From NCBI RefSeq assembly GCF_020360975.1, contig NW_025408676.1, positions 2,604,001-2,668,000 on the forward strand: a stretch of 64,000 bases of DNA. Reading direction: 5' to 3'. A program made the position numbers and the translations under genes. Source of the stretch: Hirsutella rhossiliensis. Its lineage: Eukaryota > Ascomycota > Sordariomycetes > Hypocreales > Ophiocordycipitaceae. The notes under the pieces are model-generated. The model was given only the letters and a program-made list of their open reading frames with translations. It was not told where the DNA came from and did no database searches. This document shows positions 13,329-25,544 of this stretch, piece by piece (position 1 is the first letter of the stretch; every line of letters starts with the position of its first letter).

Positions 13329-15330
13329 AAGAGTACTAAGTAAATAGTACTCTTTACTAGTTATTTCTTTTATAGTAGAATTATCCTTATTAAGAATAAG
13401 GTATATAATAGGAATATAAGGGAAAATTTTAAAACCCTTTCTAGGAAAAACCCTTAGTAGGAAAAATCCTAGTTATAATTATAATTTTTTCTCTTCTTTT
13501 TAAGTAAACCTTTATAAGGAAAAAGCCTTATAAAGTTATTATAGGAAACCTTTAATAAGGAAAAACCCTATTTTTATAAGTTAGTTTTTACTAATAAGAA
13601 ACCTTTTTAAAGGAAAAAACCTATTAGTTATATATAAAGGAAAAGCTAAGAAAGCGAAAGATAGCTAAAAAACCTCTATTAAAGGGATATAAGCTTTTCT
13701 TTTTTAAGGCTCTTTTAATTCCCTAAGGGAAAGAAGCTCTTAGAACTTAAAGAATTTTTCTTTTCTTAGTTCCTTAGTAAATATATCGGTAATATTATCT
13801 TTGGATTTAATATAGAAAATCCGAATCTTCTTTTCCCTAATATTTTCTTAGGTATAGAAGTAAGTAATATCTATATACTTTATCTTTTTATAAAATTCCG
13901 GAATTTTAGCTAATTTAATAGCTACCTCGTTATCCGTTAAGATAGGAGGTATAGTATTAGGAATTTTAATAGATAAGCTATTATTTATTATATAAAATAG
14001 CCGATTTAGATATAAAGCTTCTTTATTAGCCTCCTTAAAGGCAACAAATTTAGCTTCGTAGGTTAATAAGGCTATAGATTTTTACTTTTAGTAGGCCTAA
14101 CTTATAATATTTTTATAAATATAGAAATAGTATCTAAAAATAGATTTTCTATCTATAAGGTTAAACGCCTAGCTAGCGTCGGAATAACCTTTTATAAAAT
14201 TATAAGTATAAGGGATATTATAATAATAAATTATCCTTAGGTTAGGATATTTATTTAAATATTTCTAGATAGTATTTAATGCTTTAAAATATATATTATT
14301 TAGTTTAAAAGTAAATCTAGTATAGGAAATAATAGTATATAAAATATTTAGCCTACTTATTATAGCTAGATATAATAGAGCCCTTATTTCCCTTTAGTAA
14401 ATAAGGATTTCTTTTTATAAAGGCGTTATAGTAGCCTTTTTAAGCTTTACTCTTACTATAGTAAGCGTATTAAAAGTCCCTAAGTCTTCTTTATTATATT
14501 CTTATATTTTATTATAAGTATATTTTTCCTAGGATATAAATATCTCCTTTCTACTTTAGTTTATAATTATATATATTCCTAAGAAGTCTTTTAGTTCGCC
14601 TAAAGGCTAAACCTTTATATAATCTACTACTTTTTTAAGCAAGCTATTTATTATATATCTATTAGGCCTTATTATTAAGAGGTTATCTACGTAGATTACT
14701 ATCGCAATTTTATATTATATATTTATAAATACCCCTTTATTTATAAGGAGGGCCGAAAATCCTATCTTAGCTAATATAAAGCTAAGATAGTTATACTAGA
14801 GCTTTAAGCTTTATTTAAGGCCGTATAATACTTTCTTTAATTTTACTACTAGCCTTTTCTTTTTATATAGCTCTAGAAACTATAAATAGCTAATATTATA
14901 CTTATACTAGTTTTTATTAAACTAGTCTTTAAGTATTAGCTCTTTATAGCTTATAGGGATTTTTATATAAATATCTATATCTATTTCGGTATATATAAAG
15001 GCATTTTTTATATCGTATTATAGTAGAGTATAATTATTAGAAATAGCTATTATAAGTAGCATTCTAATAGATTTAGGTCTTACTATCGTAGAAAAGGTTT
15101 CTAAATAATCTAGGCTATAGACCTAATTAAATCCTTATACTACGTAGCGGGCTTTATATTTAATAATATTATTATTATTATCCTGCTTTATTTTATAGAC
15201 CTAACGGCCGCCTAGGGCCTCCTTATTACTAGGAAGAAGCTTTAATTCCTATATATTTTAGTTTAAGAGCTCTTCTATTTTTAAAAATATAGCTCTTTTC
15301 TATTCTATAGCTTCTAAGCTATTTATAGCC
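13329..15330 (-). pseudogene. Copia reverse transcriptase and RNase H, RIPed
   Basis: In one minus-strand frame near 14.8-15.0 kb the translation contains DIKNAFIY, then LYGLK, then IYVDN. These match the DVKNAFLYG, LYGLKQ and YVDD blocks of Ty1/copia reverse transcriptases. The last YVDD aspartate has become asparagine (GAT AAC), a G to A change, so the active site is dead. Stops in the frame are TAA or TAG, as expected from glutamine and tryptophan codons. RNase H should occupy about 13.35-14.0 kb by family order, but I did not confirm its residues. Limits are approximate. Confidence 0.8.
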
Positions 15331-15515
15331 TATTTAAATGTTTTAGGCTCTATAGGATCCTTATTTTCTAGTAAAGATAGAATAATCTCTTTACTTTTAC
15401 TATTTAATATAGTATTTATTTCGGGTATACGATATAGTCTTTATAAAATCCGTTTAGCTTCTTAGGTATATTAATACGGATTTTTAGATCCTTATTTAAT
15501 CCCTTTTTTAAAAGA

Positions 15516-15659
15516 GGATTATTTCCCTTTTTTATAAAAGGGTTATCTTCCTTCTCTATAAAAGGGTTATCTTCCTTTTCTATAAGAGGGTTATCTTCTT
15601 TCTTTATAAGAGGGTTATCTTCCTTTTCTATAAGAGGGTTATTTTCCTCTTTATTTAAA
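15516..15659 (-). repeat. Six 24-bp tandem repeats coding an octapeptide
   Basis: Six back-to-back 24-bp units (15516, 15540, 15564, 15588, 15612 and 15636) with small changes. On the coding strand each unit reads as eight residues, consensus EDNPLIEK with E/K and L/F variation. The period is a whole number of codons, so the reading frame is kept. The array lies in the linker between integrase and reverse transcriptase of the copia polyprotein. Confidence 0.85.
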
Positions 15660-15699
15660 GAAGAGTTATTACCTTCTTTATATATAGGTTCCCTTTATA

Positions 15700-17100
15700 A
15701 ATAATTATCCGGGACCTTATTTATAGAAGGTAAGGTATTAAAGTCGAAGTCCTTAAGGTCTTCTTCTTTTTAATTTTCTATAAATTTACTTTCTAGGATA
15801 ATAATATCTCTAGAAATTATTACCTTTCTTTTCGAAAAGTTATATATTTTATAAGCATTTTTAGTATAGCCTATAATAATACCCTTATAAGCTCTTATCT
15901 CTAGCTTATCTAAGGGGTCTTTATTTTTATAATAAATAGTACTTCTAAAGGTCTTAATTTTCTCTAAGTCTTTTAAGGCTAGAGATTTATTTTCCTTCTT
16001 CTTTATAGGAGTTTAAAAGCCTATTCGTAAGTAAGGGGTCCTATTATATAAATAGGCTGCTATTAAAACAGCGTCTCCCTATAGATATTTAGGTAGTTTT
16101 ACTATAAATAAAATAGCTCGGACTTTATTTAAAATAGACCTATTAATCCTCTTTATTACTCCGTTTAATTCGGGAGTCTTAGGAGGGCTAGTATAATATT
16201 TAATTCCCTTTCTTAAGTAGCAAGGTTTTATTTTATATAGGAATTCTTTTACGTTATCTAAAAAGACTTCCTTTATAGTAATATTATCCTAGTTATTTTT
16301 AACTAAGGCGTTATATTCTAAGAATTTATCTAGGGCTTCTACCTTAAATTATATTAAAGATATTTCTAAATATCTTATCCCTCTATCTTAAAAGGATATA
16401 AAGGAGGTATATTTATTATAAGTAAGGGTCTTTATAGGTCCTTAAATATTAATAGTAACTCTATTAAGGTAATTATATACCTTATTAAATAGGGATTTAT
16501 TCCTCTTATTAGTTACCTTTACTTTAATATAAGCCTTATATTTTTTTATTTTTATAATATCCTTCTTAAGGATAGTTATATCTTTATTATATCTTTTAAA
16601 GGTTTCTAGTAAGGCTTTAAGACTTATATATCCTAGCCTTAAATGCTATAAATAAAAGTTAAGGTCCTTTATATTATTCCTTATATTATTAATATTATAT
16701 AGGAATGTCTTCTTCTTTAAGAAAGGAATTTCTAAAAAGAAGATATAAAGGTTATCTTACTATTTTCCTTTAGATATAATATTAGCTTAGTTATTTAGTA
16801 GGAAAATTTCCTTACTATTAATAAAGGTATAAGTATTTTTAAAATACGATTAGCTTATAATATTAACCTTTAATTTAGGTATAAAAAAGCAGTTTCTTAA
16901 GATAAATAGCTTTTTATTATTTAGAAATCTAAAAAGAAGATCTCCGTAGCCTTTAATAACTATATAAGATGCCTTTCCTTAATTAACCTTAGTAGAGATA
17001 GTTCGAAAATTAATAAGGAATTTCTTTTCCGATACTATATACCTAATAGTACTAGTATCGTATATAAAATTATAGAAATTTCTATTCTCTAAGGTTTTAT
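15700..17100 (-). pseudogene. Copia integrase, RIPed
   Basis: On the minus strand at 16150-16185 the frame reads PKTPELNGVIKRINR, the RIPed form of the copia integrase block usually written TPQQNGVxER. The block lies upstream, in sense, of the reverse transcriptase and downstream of the gag zinc knuckle, as in Ty1/copia. I did not place every metal-binding residue of the N-terminal zinc domain or the catalytic DDE triad. Limits are approximate. Confidence 0.7.
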
Positions 17101-18234
17101 AAGGGATTTCCTTCTCTTTTACCTTATATATAAGGTCTTTAATTTAAGAGGAATTTAAAGGTCCTATTTACCTATTATTAAATATAGCTTTTTTAAGGAT
17201 ATTTAAAGAGATATATACCTTTGCTTCTTCTTTAAAGCTTTTATAACCTTTAAGGGTAAGAGGAGGAATAGAAAAATCGATTTCTAGTTCTTCGTTTAAT
17301 TAATTATCGATTTTTATTCTTTTTACTTTCGATATATATAAAGAAGAGGGTTTTTTCGTTTTCTTATCGACGTAAGAGTCTAATTTAATAGGATTTCCTT
17401 CTATAGAAGGTTTTCTAGGCCTCTTAAAAGGTATTCCTTTATTTTTATTTTTTTTATTTTTAGAAAAGCCTTTAAGGGCCTTTTCTAAGTAAAGATAGTA
17501 GTAATCTTTAACTAGATACCCTTTCTTCTTATAGTAAGTATATTATAATATAATTTTTATCTTTTTCTAGGGCTTCTTAGTAAAGAAAGCCTACTTAAGG
17601 GGATTTTCTAAAAACTTAGTCCTCTTAGATTTATTTATAAGACTACTAGAGAGAGACTTTTAATTAAAAGCCTCTAAGTTATTTCGAAGAGCTTACGTTA
17701 TATTAGTTATATAGCTAGAAAACGAGCCCGAAAGGCTATTTAAAATCTAAGCTATAATAACTACTTTTAGAATTATAATATTCCGTGCTTTTAGCTCCTT
17801 AAATACCTCTTTTACCTTATTTAAGTAGCCTTATAGGGATTCGAAATCCCTTACCGAAGTATTAAAAAGCTCCTTTATAAGTAGGTAATTTAAAGTAAAG
17901 GAAATAGGGTTATATAGGTTTTTTAACCTATCCTATGCCTCTTTAGTATTTATTATATACTTTATTTAGGTTAAAGGACTATCTTTAATATAAAGAAAAA
18001 TTAAAGTAAGTGCTTCTTCTATCTTTAAGTAATTTTCTTATTATATAGTAGTAGAAAGCTTCTCCCTAACTAAAAGAGCCTATATTTAAGTAGCCTAGAA
18101 AGTATAATTAGAACTACTTTTAAGTTTAGTAAATTCGAACTTATCCTTAGAGCTTATTTTAGATAATTTAAGGTCGTATAGTTAGTATTAGAATTTTAAA
18201 GAATTTTTAAAGTTATTACCTAACTTATAGAGAA
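17100..18234 (-). pseudogene. Copia gag, RIPed
   Basis: The region between the primer binding site and the integrase. A CX2CX4HX4C zinc knuckle is visible on the minus strand at 17501-17542 in the frame TAT ACT TAC TAT, then AAG AAG AAA GGG TAT, ending GAT TAC. The four metal ligands are now all tyrosine, exactly what RIP does to TGT, TGC, CAT and CAC codons. Gag would have packaged the element RNA in virus-like particles. The start codon is not identifiable. Confidence 0.72.
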
Positions 18235-18249
18235 GCTAGGCTTATAACC
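18235..18249 (-). promoter_or_regulatory. Copia primer binding site, half-tRNA type
   Basis: Directly after the 5' LTR, the sense strand reads GGTTATAAGCCTAGC. The complement of the anticodon arm of eukaryotic initiator tRNA-Met is GGTTATGAGCCCAGC. The two differ at two places, TG to TA and CA to TA, both RIP changes. Drosophila copia is known to prime from a 5' half of initiator tRNA-Met at this very arm, so the same primer is inferred here. Confidence 0.75.
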
Positions 18250-18945
18250 TATAAGAAGGTATAAGCAATAAGCGTAGAATCGGGTAATCGATAACGTAAG
18301 CGGAAAGATCGGTCGAATAAGTATAGGGTAGGATTTCGTCCGGAATTTATAACGAGTATATAAGGAGCTAAATAATATATTAAAAGAATAGCGTTATAAA
18401 GGATACTTATAAACTTACTTATTCTATCTACTACTCTTAGGGAAATCCTTTATCTTTTATAGACTATTGCTCGCCTACTAATAGACTAATTAGTTAGGTT
18501 TCTAGTATATTCTATAGTGCTTAAAAAGCTCTATCTATAATATATCTTCCTAACTTAGTAAGTAGTTTAATTATAGCGTAATAGTTAACGTAAGACTATA
18601 GGTTCTAGTATAAGTAGTAGATTTAACTAGAATATTCTATGCCCTACCTATTCTCGTATAGCGGATATCTTTAGAACTACTAGGCTAAAATAGGCAATAG
18701 GGTATCCGTTCTACTCGTAATTAACTTATATATTTTATATATATTTTTATTTATAAGGATAGGCTTATCCTAACCCGCTTTTCCTAGAGGAAGGTATAGA
18801 TATCTAGTAAAGGTCTTTGTCTTTAAGGGTTATTCTCTTAGACTATATTATAGAACGTCTTTTTACTAGCTTACTCTATAGATCCTCCTTATACCTATTA
18901 TTTCTTTATAATAATAAAATAGGAATATAAGGGTATATTCTTATA
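18250..18945 (-). repeat. Copia 5' LTR (right)
   Basis: 696 bp, the pair of 12623-13318, with the same TATAAGAA and TTCTTATA ends. It is followed by the TATAT target duplication at 18946-18950, after which LINE copy B resumes. As the sense strand is minus, this is the promoter LTR. Confidence 0.9.
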
Positions 18946-21900
18946 TATATTACCTATATCTTAAGCTTATATTAAAAAGGACTTTCTTACCTCCTTTATT
19001 AATAAGTAGTCGATTATTATATAGTAAATAGTATTTTATTTTTATTTATAAGTATATACTAGCGAGACTATACTAAGGACCTATTAGTAAAAGAAGAAGT
19101 TATTAAGCCCGATCTTTCTTATATATATCTAAGTAATTACTATATTAATAAACTTAGGAAGGCCCTTATAATAGTTTAGCGTTATCGCTTTATCGAACTA
19201 AAGTAAGAAGTTAGTAGGGTAAAAGGTAGTTTAGTATTATTAAATCGCGTCTTTCTTAGCGTTCTATTAAGCGGCTTATTCTTTATTTAGCCTTTTAAGT
19301 AACCTAGCTTTATCTAAGAGGTCGTTTAATCTTATCTAGCTCTAGACCCCCCTTATTTCCTTTATAAGGGGGGGCCTACTAGGTAGTAGCGCTACTAAGG
19401 GCCTACTTACTTTCTAGTATCGCCTTTTCTTAAGTAAGCCCGCGACCGCGTTAAATATATATTAAATTTAACTTAGGAGCCTTAAATCTTTTAACCTTTA
19501 AAGGGTATCTATTATTCTTTAGTTTAAGTAAAGGTTAATTAAGGGTACCTATACCTTTACTTTTACTTAATAGACTAAGGTCGTATAGTAAGCGCCCGTT
19601 ACTACTTAAAGGTAAGCTAACTAGTCTTATACTAAGTCCCGCGCGATCTTATATAGTTTCTCTTTTATAGGTATTATCTTATAAAATATAACTATAGTAT
19701 AAGAGATTAAGGACTAAATTACCTTATTATAGACTTCCTTAATATATAGTAAGGTATAGCCTTATATAAATAACGTAAGCTTAGTTAAGGCTATAGTCTA
19801 GCGCTTTATCTTTACTTAGAGCTATTTTAAGTATACCTTTTAATATAGTTTCTAGTATACTTAAACCCTTAATAAGCGGGCCTCTTAGACCGGTATTACT
19901 ATATTAGTCTTAAGGCGGACTAGCGTTATTATTACTTATTTCCTTTATATAAAGTATATTAACTTACTCTTTAACGGTTTAAAGTCACCGCGAACTTAGC
20001 TATTTACTTTATATATACCTTTTAAGCCTCTTTTAAGTATACTATTATTATAGCCTTATTAAGTCTAATACTAACTATATTTATATTATTAGTAAAGCTA
20101 ATAATATAAATACTATAAATTATAGTAAGCCTCTTATATAAAGGGGTTATATAGTATAAAAATAAGATTAAGGATAAAAAGGAGCTTTAAAGGACTTTTA
20201 TTAATACTTAAGTTAGCTTTAAGGTCCTCCTATTAAAGTAAAGGGTCGATTTTCTATTACTTATAAAGCTTTATATTAAGCTTATAAGCTATCTAAAGTA
20301 TCCTTAAAGTACTAGTTTCTTTATAAGCTTATTATAGTTAACTATATTAAATACCCTCTTAATATTTAGCTATAAGAATAATATAATACCTTTCTAAGCT
20401 TAGGTTATATATACTAGTTTTATTATTAATAAGATTACCGCTTTTATAAAGCGCTCCCTTTTATTCCTTATTTATCTATTTAATAAGATATTATTTACTT
20501 TTACTACTCTTATAATCCTTTAAGCTAGTATTTACTTAAGTACTTTCCTTATTATAAGTAAAAGGGAAATTTATTTCTATCCCTTTACTATATAGTAGGC
20601 CTCTAGCCTCTTACCTAGCTTTTAAATTACTATTATATTCGCGCTATAAAACTATTCTAAGAAATATAAGAGTTAAGTATAGGCATTAAAAATTATAGCT
20701 AGTTATTAAACTAAAGCTAGTTTATACTTTTTAATAAACCTTAAGAGGATACTATTTAAACCTATTACTTTCTAGCTTATTATTTTACTTAGCGCTACTA
20801 TAATATTAGCTAGCTAGATTTATTAATTAACTATAAGGGTCGCTTTAGCTATAGGCTAAGGTAGCCTTTAAGTCGTGCCTACCTTTAATAAGAAGAACTT
20901 AATAGCTAATATCTAAGCCTTTCTTTTAAAGGTTTTTATTAGTTAGTCCTTACCCTCCTTAACTAATAATAAGATATAAGTCGGTTTTAATAGTAGCTTA
21001 CTATAAAGTCTAGCTTACCTCTTTATATTTTAGAGCTTAGTATTATTAGCGCTAAATTCCTTTAAGAACTCGCGCTAATAAGCCTTCCTTACTTTATAAA
21101 TAGTTTACTTTTAAGCTATAAACGCTTTATATAAGTCTACTTAGTTCGCCTTACTCTTTTCTTACTTATACTTCCTCCTTACTTTCTTAGCCTCCTTTAT
21201 TACCCTCCTTACTTTTAAGGTAAACTATATATTACCCTTAAGTAATACTCGCCCTTAGTATAGAACTATAGCTATCGCGATCTATACTAAAGTAATAAAG
21301 ATATAGTCTAGGTCTTAGTTAATATTCTTAGGTATTTAAAGTATTAGTTAATATAGTCTTAGCTAAAATATAGTCTTAGCTTTAACTAGCTTTATTTCTA
21401 CTTTTTTTTACCTTAAGGCTAGTTTAAGTACTTAGGCTTAAGTATTAACCTATAATATAATAGTTTAAGGGATATAGTCTAACTTAATTAAGTTTAGGTT
21501 AAGCTTAGTATACTATATCTTAGTCTTTAGTATTACCTAAGCTAGATTAATAGTACTATCCCTTTAGCTATAGAAAAATCTTATATACTTCTTTCTTAAA
21601 GTAGTAAGTTTAAGTTATAATCTTATTACTTCTTATATAAGTTATATCGCGCTATCTAAGGTTTTATTATATTTATTTTAAAATAAGTAATAAATATTAA
21701 AGTCCTTTATTATTACTATAAAGTACTTTAGTTTAATTATACTTAGGTTATATAATATACTAGCCCTTATAGCCCTTAATAATAAGTATATTACTTATAG
21801 TTTAATACTATCCTTAAAAATTACCTTACTTTAGTTTAGTTTAAACTAAGGTAACTAAGTTTTTAGCTTAAGCCTTTTATATATATATAATATATACCTT

Positions 21901-23200
21901 CCCTTCTTATAGACTAAGCTATAAAGCGCTACTTTAAAAGGGGAAGGGCTACTTCTTAGTATAGCTTTTACTTCCTATAGTACTATTAGGTTAAAGCTAG
22001 CTTAGTAGTAAAGCGCTAACTAAGCTAACTTATATCTTTTTTATATATTTTAAAATAATACTTTTAGTTATATATAGGTAGGGTTAAGGTAAAAAGGGTT
22101 ATTTATATAAAAAGAAAAGCGCTCTATCTCTTAGCGCTTCTTTATTTACTATACTTATAAATATTATTTATACTTAGTTTAGCCTCCCTAGCCTTACTAG
22201 CTAGTAGGTATTTTAAGCTTAACCTTTTATTTTAGCGCGGTTTACTTAGTCCTTACTTTTAGACCGCGGTTAGTTTAAGAACGCCCTAGGTTTTAATAGT
22301 AAAAAGTACTTATTACTTAGCGTATATCTAAGTATTCGCGAACTATTAAGGTTATTATAAGTATTTTTCCCTTACCTTTTCCTAAGCTTTATTTACTATA
22401 AAGTAAGTCTAAGTTTATAATAAGTAGTCCCCTTAGTATAAGATATAGTTATAAGGGATTTTACCTTTTTTAGCTTTATATTTATCCTTACCTTTATTAT
22501 ATACTATATTCTTATATTAGCTATAAAGTTATATTAATATATACTATCTAGCTATATAGTTATACTTATAGTAATTATATTACTTTTATAGTTAAATTAA
22601 CTTATTATAAGGTTTATATTAAAAGATTTATACTTTAAGGACTAAGCTAAGGTTATAAAGCTTATTAGCCTCTTTTAAGCTATTAATCTTAATAAGTATA
22701 GTTATTATTATAGATATCTTAAATTAAGGGTATAGCGCTTAAGCTTAAAGGACCTTAACTTTATTTACTTTTATAATCTTATAAAGTAATTACTCTTTAT
22801 TTACTATTACTACCCTTAAAGGGATATTCTTAGCGACTACTATATATATATAGTAAGTAATTATAGCCTTTAATTTAAATATAGCCTTAACCTAGCCTTA
22901 GTCCCTTTAATAAGCTCTCGCTATAGTATTAAATATAACTATAATATCTTTACTTTAAAGGCGCCTTACTACTATAGCGCTTATAGCTTTTAAGGCTATA
23001 TTTACCGCCTTTACTATATCTTTTAATTTATAGCTTAGGATTTTAAGCGGCGCCTTAATAAGGACTATAATAATCTCGCGTTTATAGCGTAGTAAGACCT
23101 ATTTTACTATAGCTTTATATTAGGTCGGTCTTTTAGTCTTAGCTATAACCGCGGCCTAGGTTTACTTAGGGCCCCTTAGGCTTAAAGCGATACTTAAGTA

Positions 23201-25053
23201 AGTTAGTACCCTTAGCTTCCGGCACCCTTTACTTTTAGTACCCTTCGTAGTACTAAGGTAGGTATATTCTAAACGTAATTAAAGCCGTATTTTAATATTA
23301 TAATAATTAAATTTAGTGTTTCTAGCTACTTTAGTTACTAGCTATTATAAAGAGCTTTAAATCCTACGTTCTAATTAGCTATAGCGGCGGCAGCCGGCTT
23401 AAGCGTATACTCGAGCTATTTCTTTATCTTTGTAACTTATTTAATTTATACGAACCGCCTATTAAGGTCCTAAGGGACCTTTTTCTATTTTTAAGGCCGT
23501 AGATAATATAATTAATACTCTAGCTACTATATTCGAAGTTAGGAAGCTATAAGCTACTAATTTTGCTTATTAAGGCTATAGCTAACCTTATTAAAGAGTA
23601 GTTAGATCGTACGGTTAACTTAACTGCGGTTTTCTAGCCCTATAATAAGGCGATAGACTTCTTATAATCGTTTAAGCGTTTTAAGGGCATTATAAATAGC
23701 TAGGGTACTAGAATTCTTTCTTTTTAATAGCGTTAACGGCGTTAATAGCTATAGTAAGATAAACTAGCTTAGTAAGGGCTTTACTATATTAACTAGCTAT
23801 AGTCCTAACCTACGCTACCCGCCCTTAATATTCTTTTTAGTTAGACCGGCCTACTAAGCTTAATAATATACTTAGAGGAAGGTAGCCTTACTAATTAGCG
23901 CTATATCGTCGAAAGATACGATTTTTTTAAGTTAACGTTAGTAGGCAGCCTTAATTAGTAAGAAAACTAAGATATTAAGAGGTTAAAGGATATAGGAGGA
24001 GTATACTAGTAGAAAAAGAAGATAAATATAATTCTTAAAGTATTTATATATAAAATCGTCGGTCTAATAGCTCCCGTAGCTATTAACGATAAGGAGAACG
24101 TTCCCTTATAGGTAGCGCCTTATTTAAGGGATAAATACCTACTTAAGCTATTAAATAGCGATAGAATCGCTTATCTAGCCCTTTAAGGAAGTAATAAAGT
24201 CCTAATCCTTTAGAAAATTAAGTTCGTTAAGGAACTATTACTATTAAAGGTCCTAGCCCTTAAAGATTATAAGGGGGGTTAAGGCCTAGCCCGTTATAGA
24301 GACGTATTTAACAATTATAGTCTAATAACGCGATCTAAGCTACTTCTTAATAGCCTCCTTCTTCTCTAAGCTCCTTAGTACTAGCCCGTTATAGCTAAGG
24401 CCCTTAAGGATACTTATTTCGTTTATATTAAAGCGTGATTTTAATAGGATTACTTATATAGCTAGTAGCTTAAGTAATTAAAACTATTCCTTAATCCCGC
24501 TAATAAAGGCGCTATTAATATAAGTAGAATTAAGAGATTTACCTTTAATTATACTAATCTCTAGGTTTTAGGCTAAAAAGCTCGAAACCTAGTATTTTCT
24601 AAGTAAGCGGGGGTCTCTACTAGCTACGATAATATAGCTAGCGAATTCCCTAAGTTAATAATACGTTAGAGGCAGCCTAAGAGCTACTTAGGTAAGAACC
24701 TATTTATAGAGGTGTTTTTCCTACTCTCGACTAAGCCTTTAAGATACTTCTTTTACTTCCTTTATAGGTAGGGCTCCTTTAAGATACGTTTAAAGGTTTA
24801 TTTTTAGAATACCCTACTTATAACTAGCTTAAAGCTAAGGTATACTATTATTAATAGCTTTAAGCGCTTCTTAGAGCTGGTTTTTAGTATATTTAAAAAG
24901 ATAAGGTATTGCTAATTCGAATAATATTTATTTCATAATTATTAAATAAGAGATATATTAGAAAACGCAGTTATAATATAGTAGGTAGTTAACGCGATAG
25001 TAATATAAGGAGGTGCTAGAAGTAGGGGGTACTAAAAGCTAGGGGTACTAACT
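23201..25053 (+). mobile_element. 1853-bp TIR DNA transposon in LINE copy B
   Basis: The element interrupts LINE copy B between TA (23199-23200) and TA (25054-25055). Its ends are inverted repeats: AGTTAGTACCCTTAGCTT at the start and the complement of AGTTAGTACCCCTAGCTT at the end, one mismatch in 18. A second AGTACCC motif occurs a little inside both ends. A TA duplication and this size suit the Tc1/mariner-pogo (Fot1/Pot2) type, but the reading frame inside shows no DDE or CENP-B-like motif I recognise, so the superfamily is left open. CA and TG are somewhat less depleted than in nearby DNA. Confidence 0.75.
23570..24950 (+). pseudogene. Unrecognised RIPed ORF in the TIR element
   Basis: One plus-strand frame stays open for about 450 codons apart from TAG and TAA codons that a single C to T or G to A change explains. 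Short readable stretches include GLARYRDVFNNYSLITRSK and AGVSTSYDNIASEFPK. It fills most of the TIR element, so it is probably the transposase or its remnant. I see no helix-turn-helix, no DDE pattern and no tyrosine recombinase motif, though RIP would blur all of these. Function is not assigned. Both ends are approximate. Confidence 0.45.
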
Positions 25054-25544
25054 TAAAGTTCTTCCTTAACTACTTCCTTAATTACTTCTTAGATCGTTAT
25101 CTTAAAGCTCTTATCTATATAAAGTACTACTAACGATATACTACTAACGCGGATTTTTACCTTAGAGAGCTATTTAACTACTACTTATACCTTACTAAAC
25201 TATATACTTAAGATAAAGCCCGCGAGTTTATTATATATTACTTTTTCTATAAGGTTACTCGGCGCTTAAGCTAGTATTATATCGCTACTTTAGGTTTATT
25301 AACTTACTTTATTAAGGTATATAAATTTAAGTAGTATATCTTTACGCTATATACTTTAATTAAGTCTAGTATATTAATAGCTACTACTATATTTACCTAC
25401 CCCTTAGCCTTAGTATAGTATTATTACTAAGGGTAATTAATACTACTAAATTAATTCTTAGTATTAGATAGTATTTTAGTTATAATATATACTTATTATA
25501 AGCGTATATTAGTTTTATAAGAAGTTTCTATTTAAGTTTTTATT

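Larger units (their letters stand above)
12623..18945 (-). mobile_element. Ty1/copia LTR retrotransposon, complete but RIPed
   Basis: A 6323-bp element with two 696-bp LTRs and an exact 5-bp target duplication TATAT (12618-12622 and 18946-18950), inserted in LINE copy B. The sense strand is minus. In sense order it has the primer binding site at 18235-18249, a gag zinc knuckle at 17501-17542, an integrase motif near 16150-16185, a 24-bp tandem repeat at 15516-15659, and reverse transcriptase motifs ending in the YVDD box near 14682-14696. A purine tract follows at 13319-13328. The integrase-before-reverse-transcriptase order defines copia rather than gypsy. The LTR ends read TATAAGAA and TTCTTATA, consistent with TG and CA termini both converted to TA by RIP. 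Confidence 0.9.
9401..25526 (-). mobile_element. LINE copy B, full length but split by three insertions
   Basis: Minus-sense copy of the same LINE. Its parts are 9401-12622, 18946-23200 and 25054-25526. They are separated by a 6.3-kb copia element and a 1.85-kb TIR element, and the first part also contains a 568-bp solo LTR at 10628-11195. Removing the insertions and their target duplications leaves about 7.37 kb, close to copy C, so little has been lost. The 5' end is the GAAGTT at 25521-25526. It is RIPed throughout and all coding frames are broken by TAA and TAG. Confidence 0.78.

Noticed and set aside
23201..25053. Firm assignment to Fot1/pogo or to a tyrosine-recombinase element
   Set aside because: Size and TA duplication suggest the first, but no transposase motif was seen. 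No recombinase motif supports the second.
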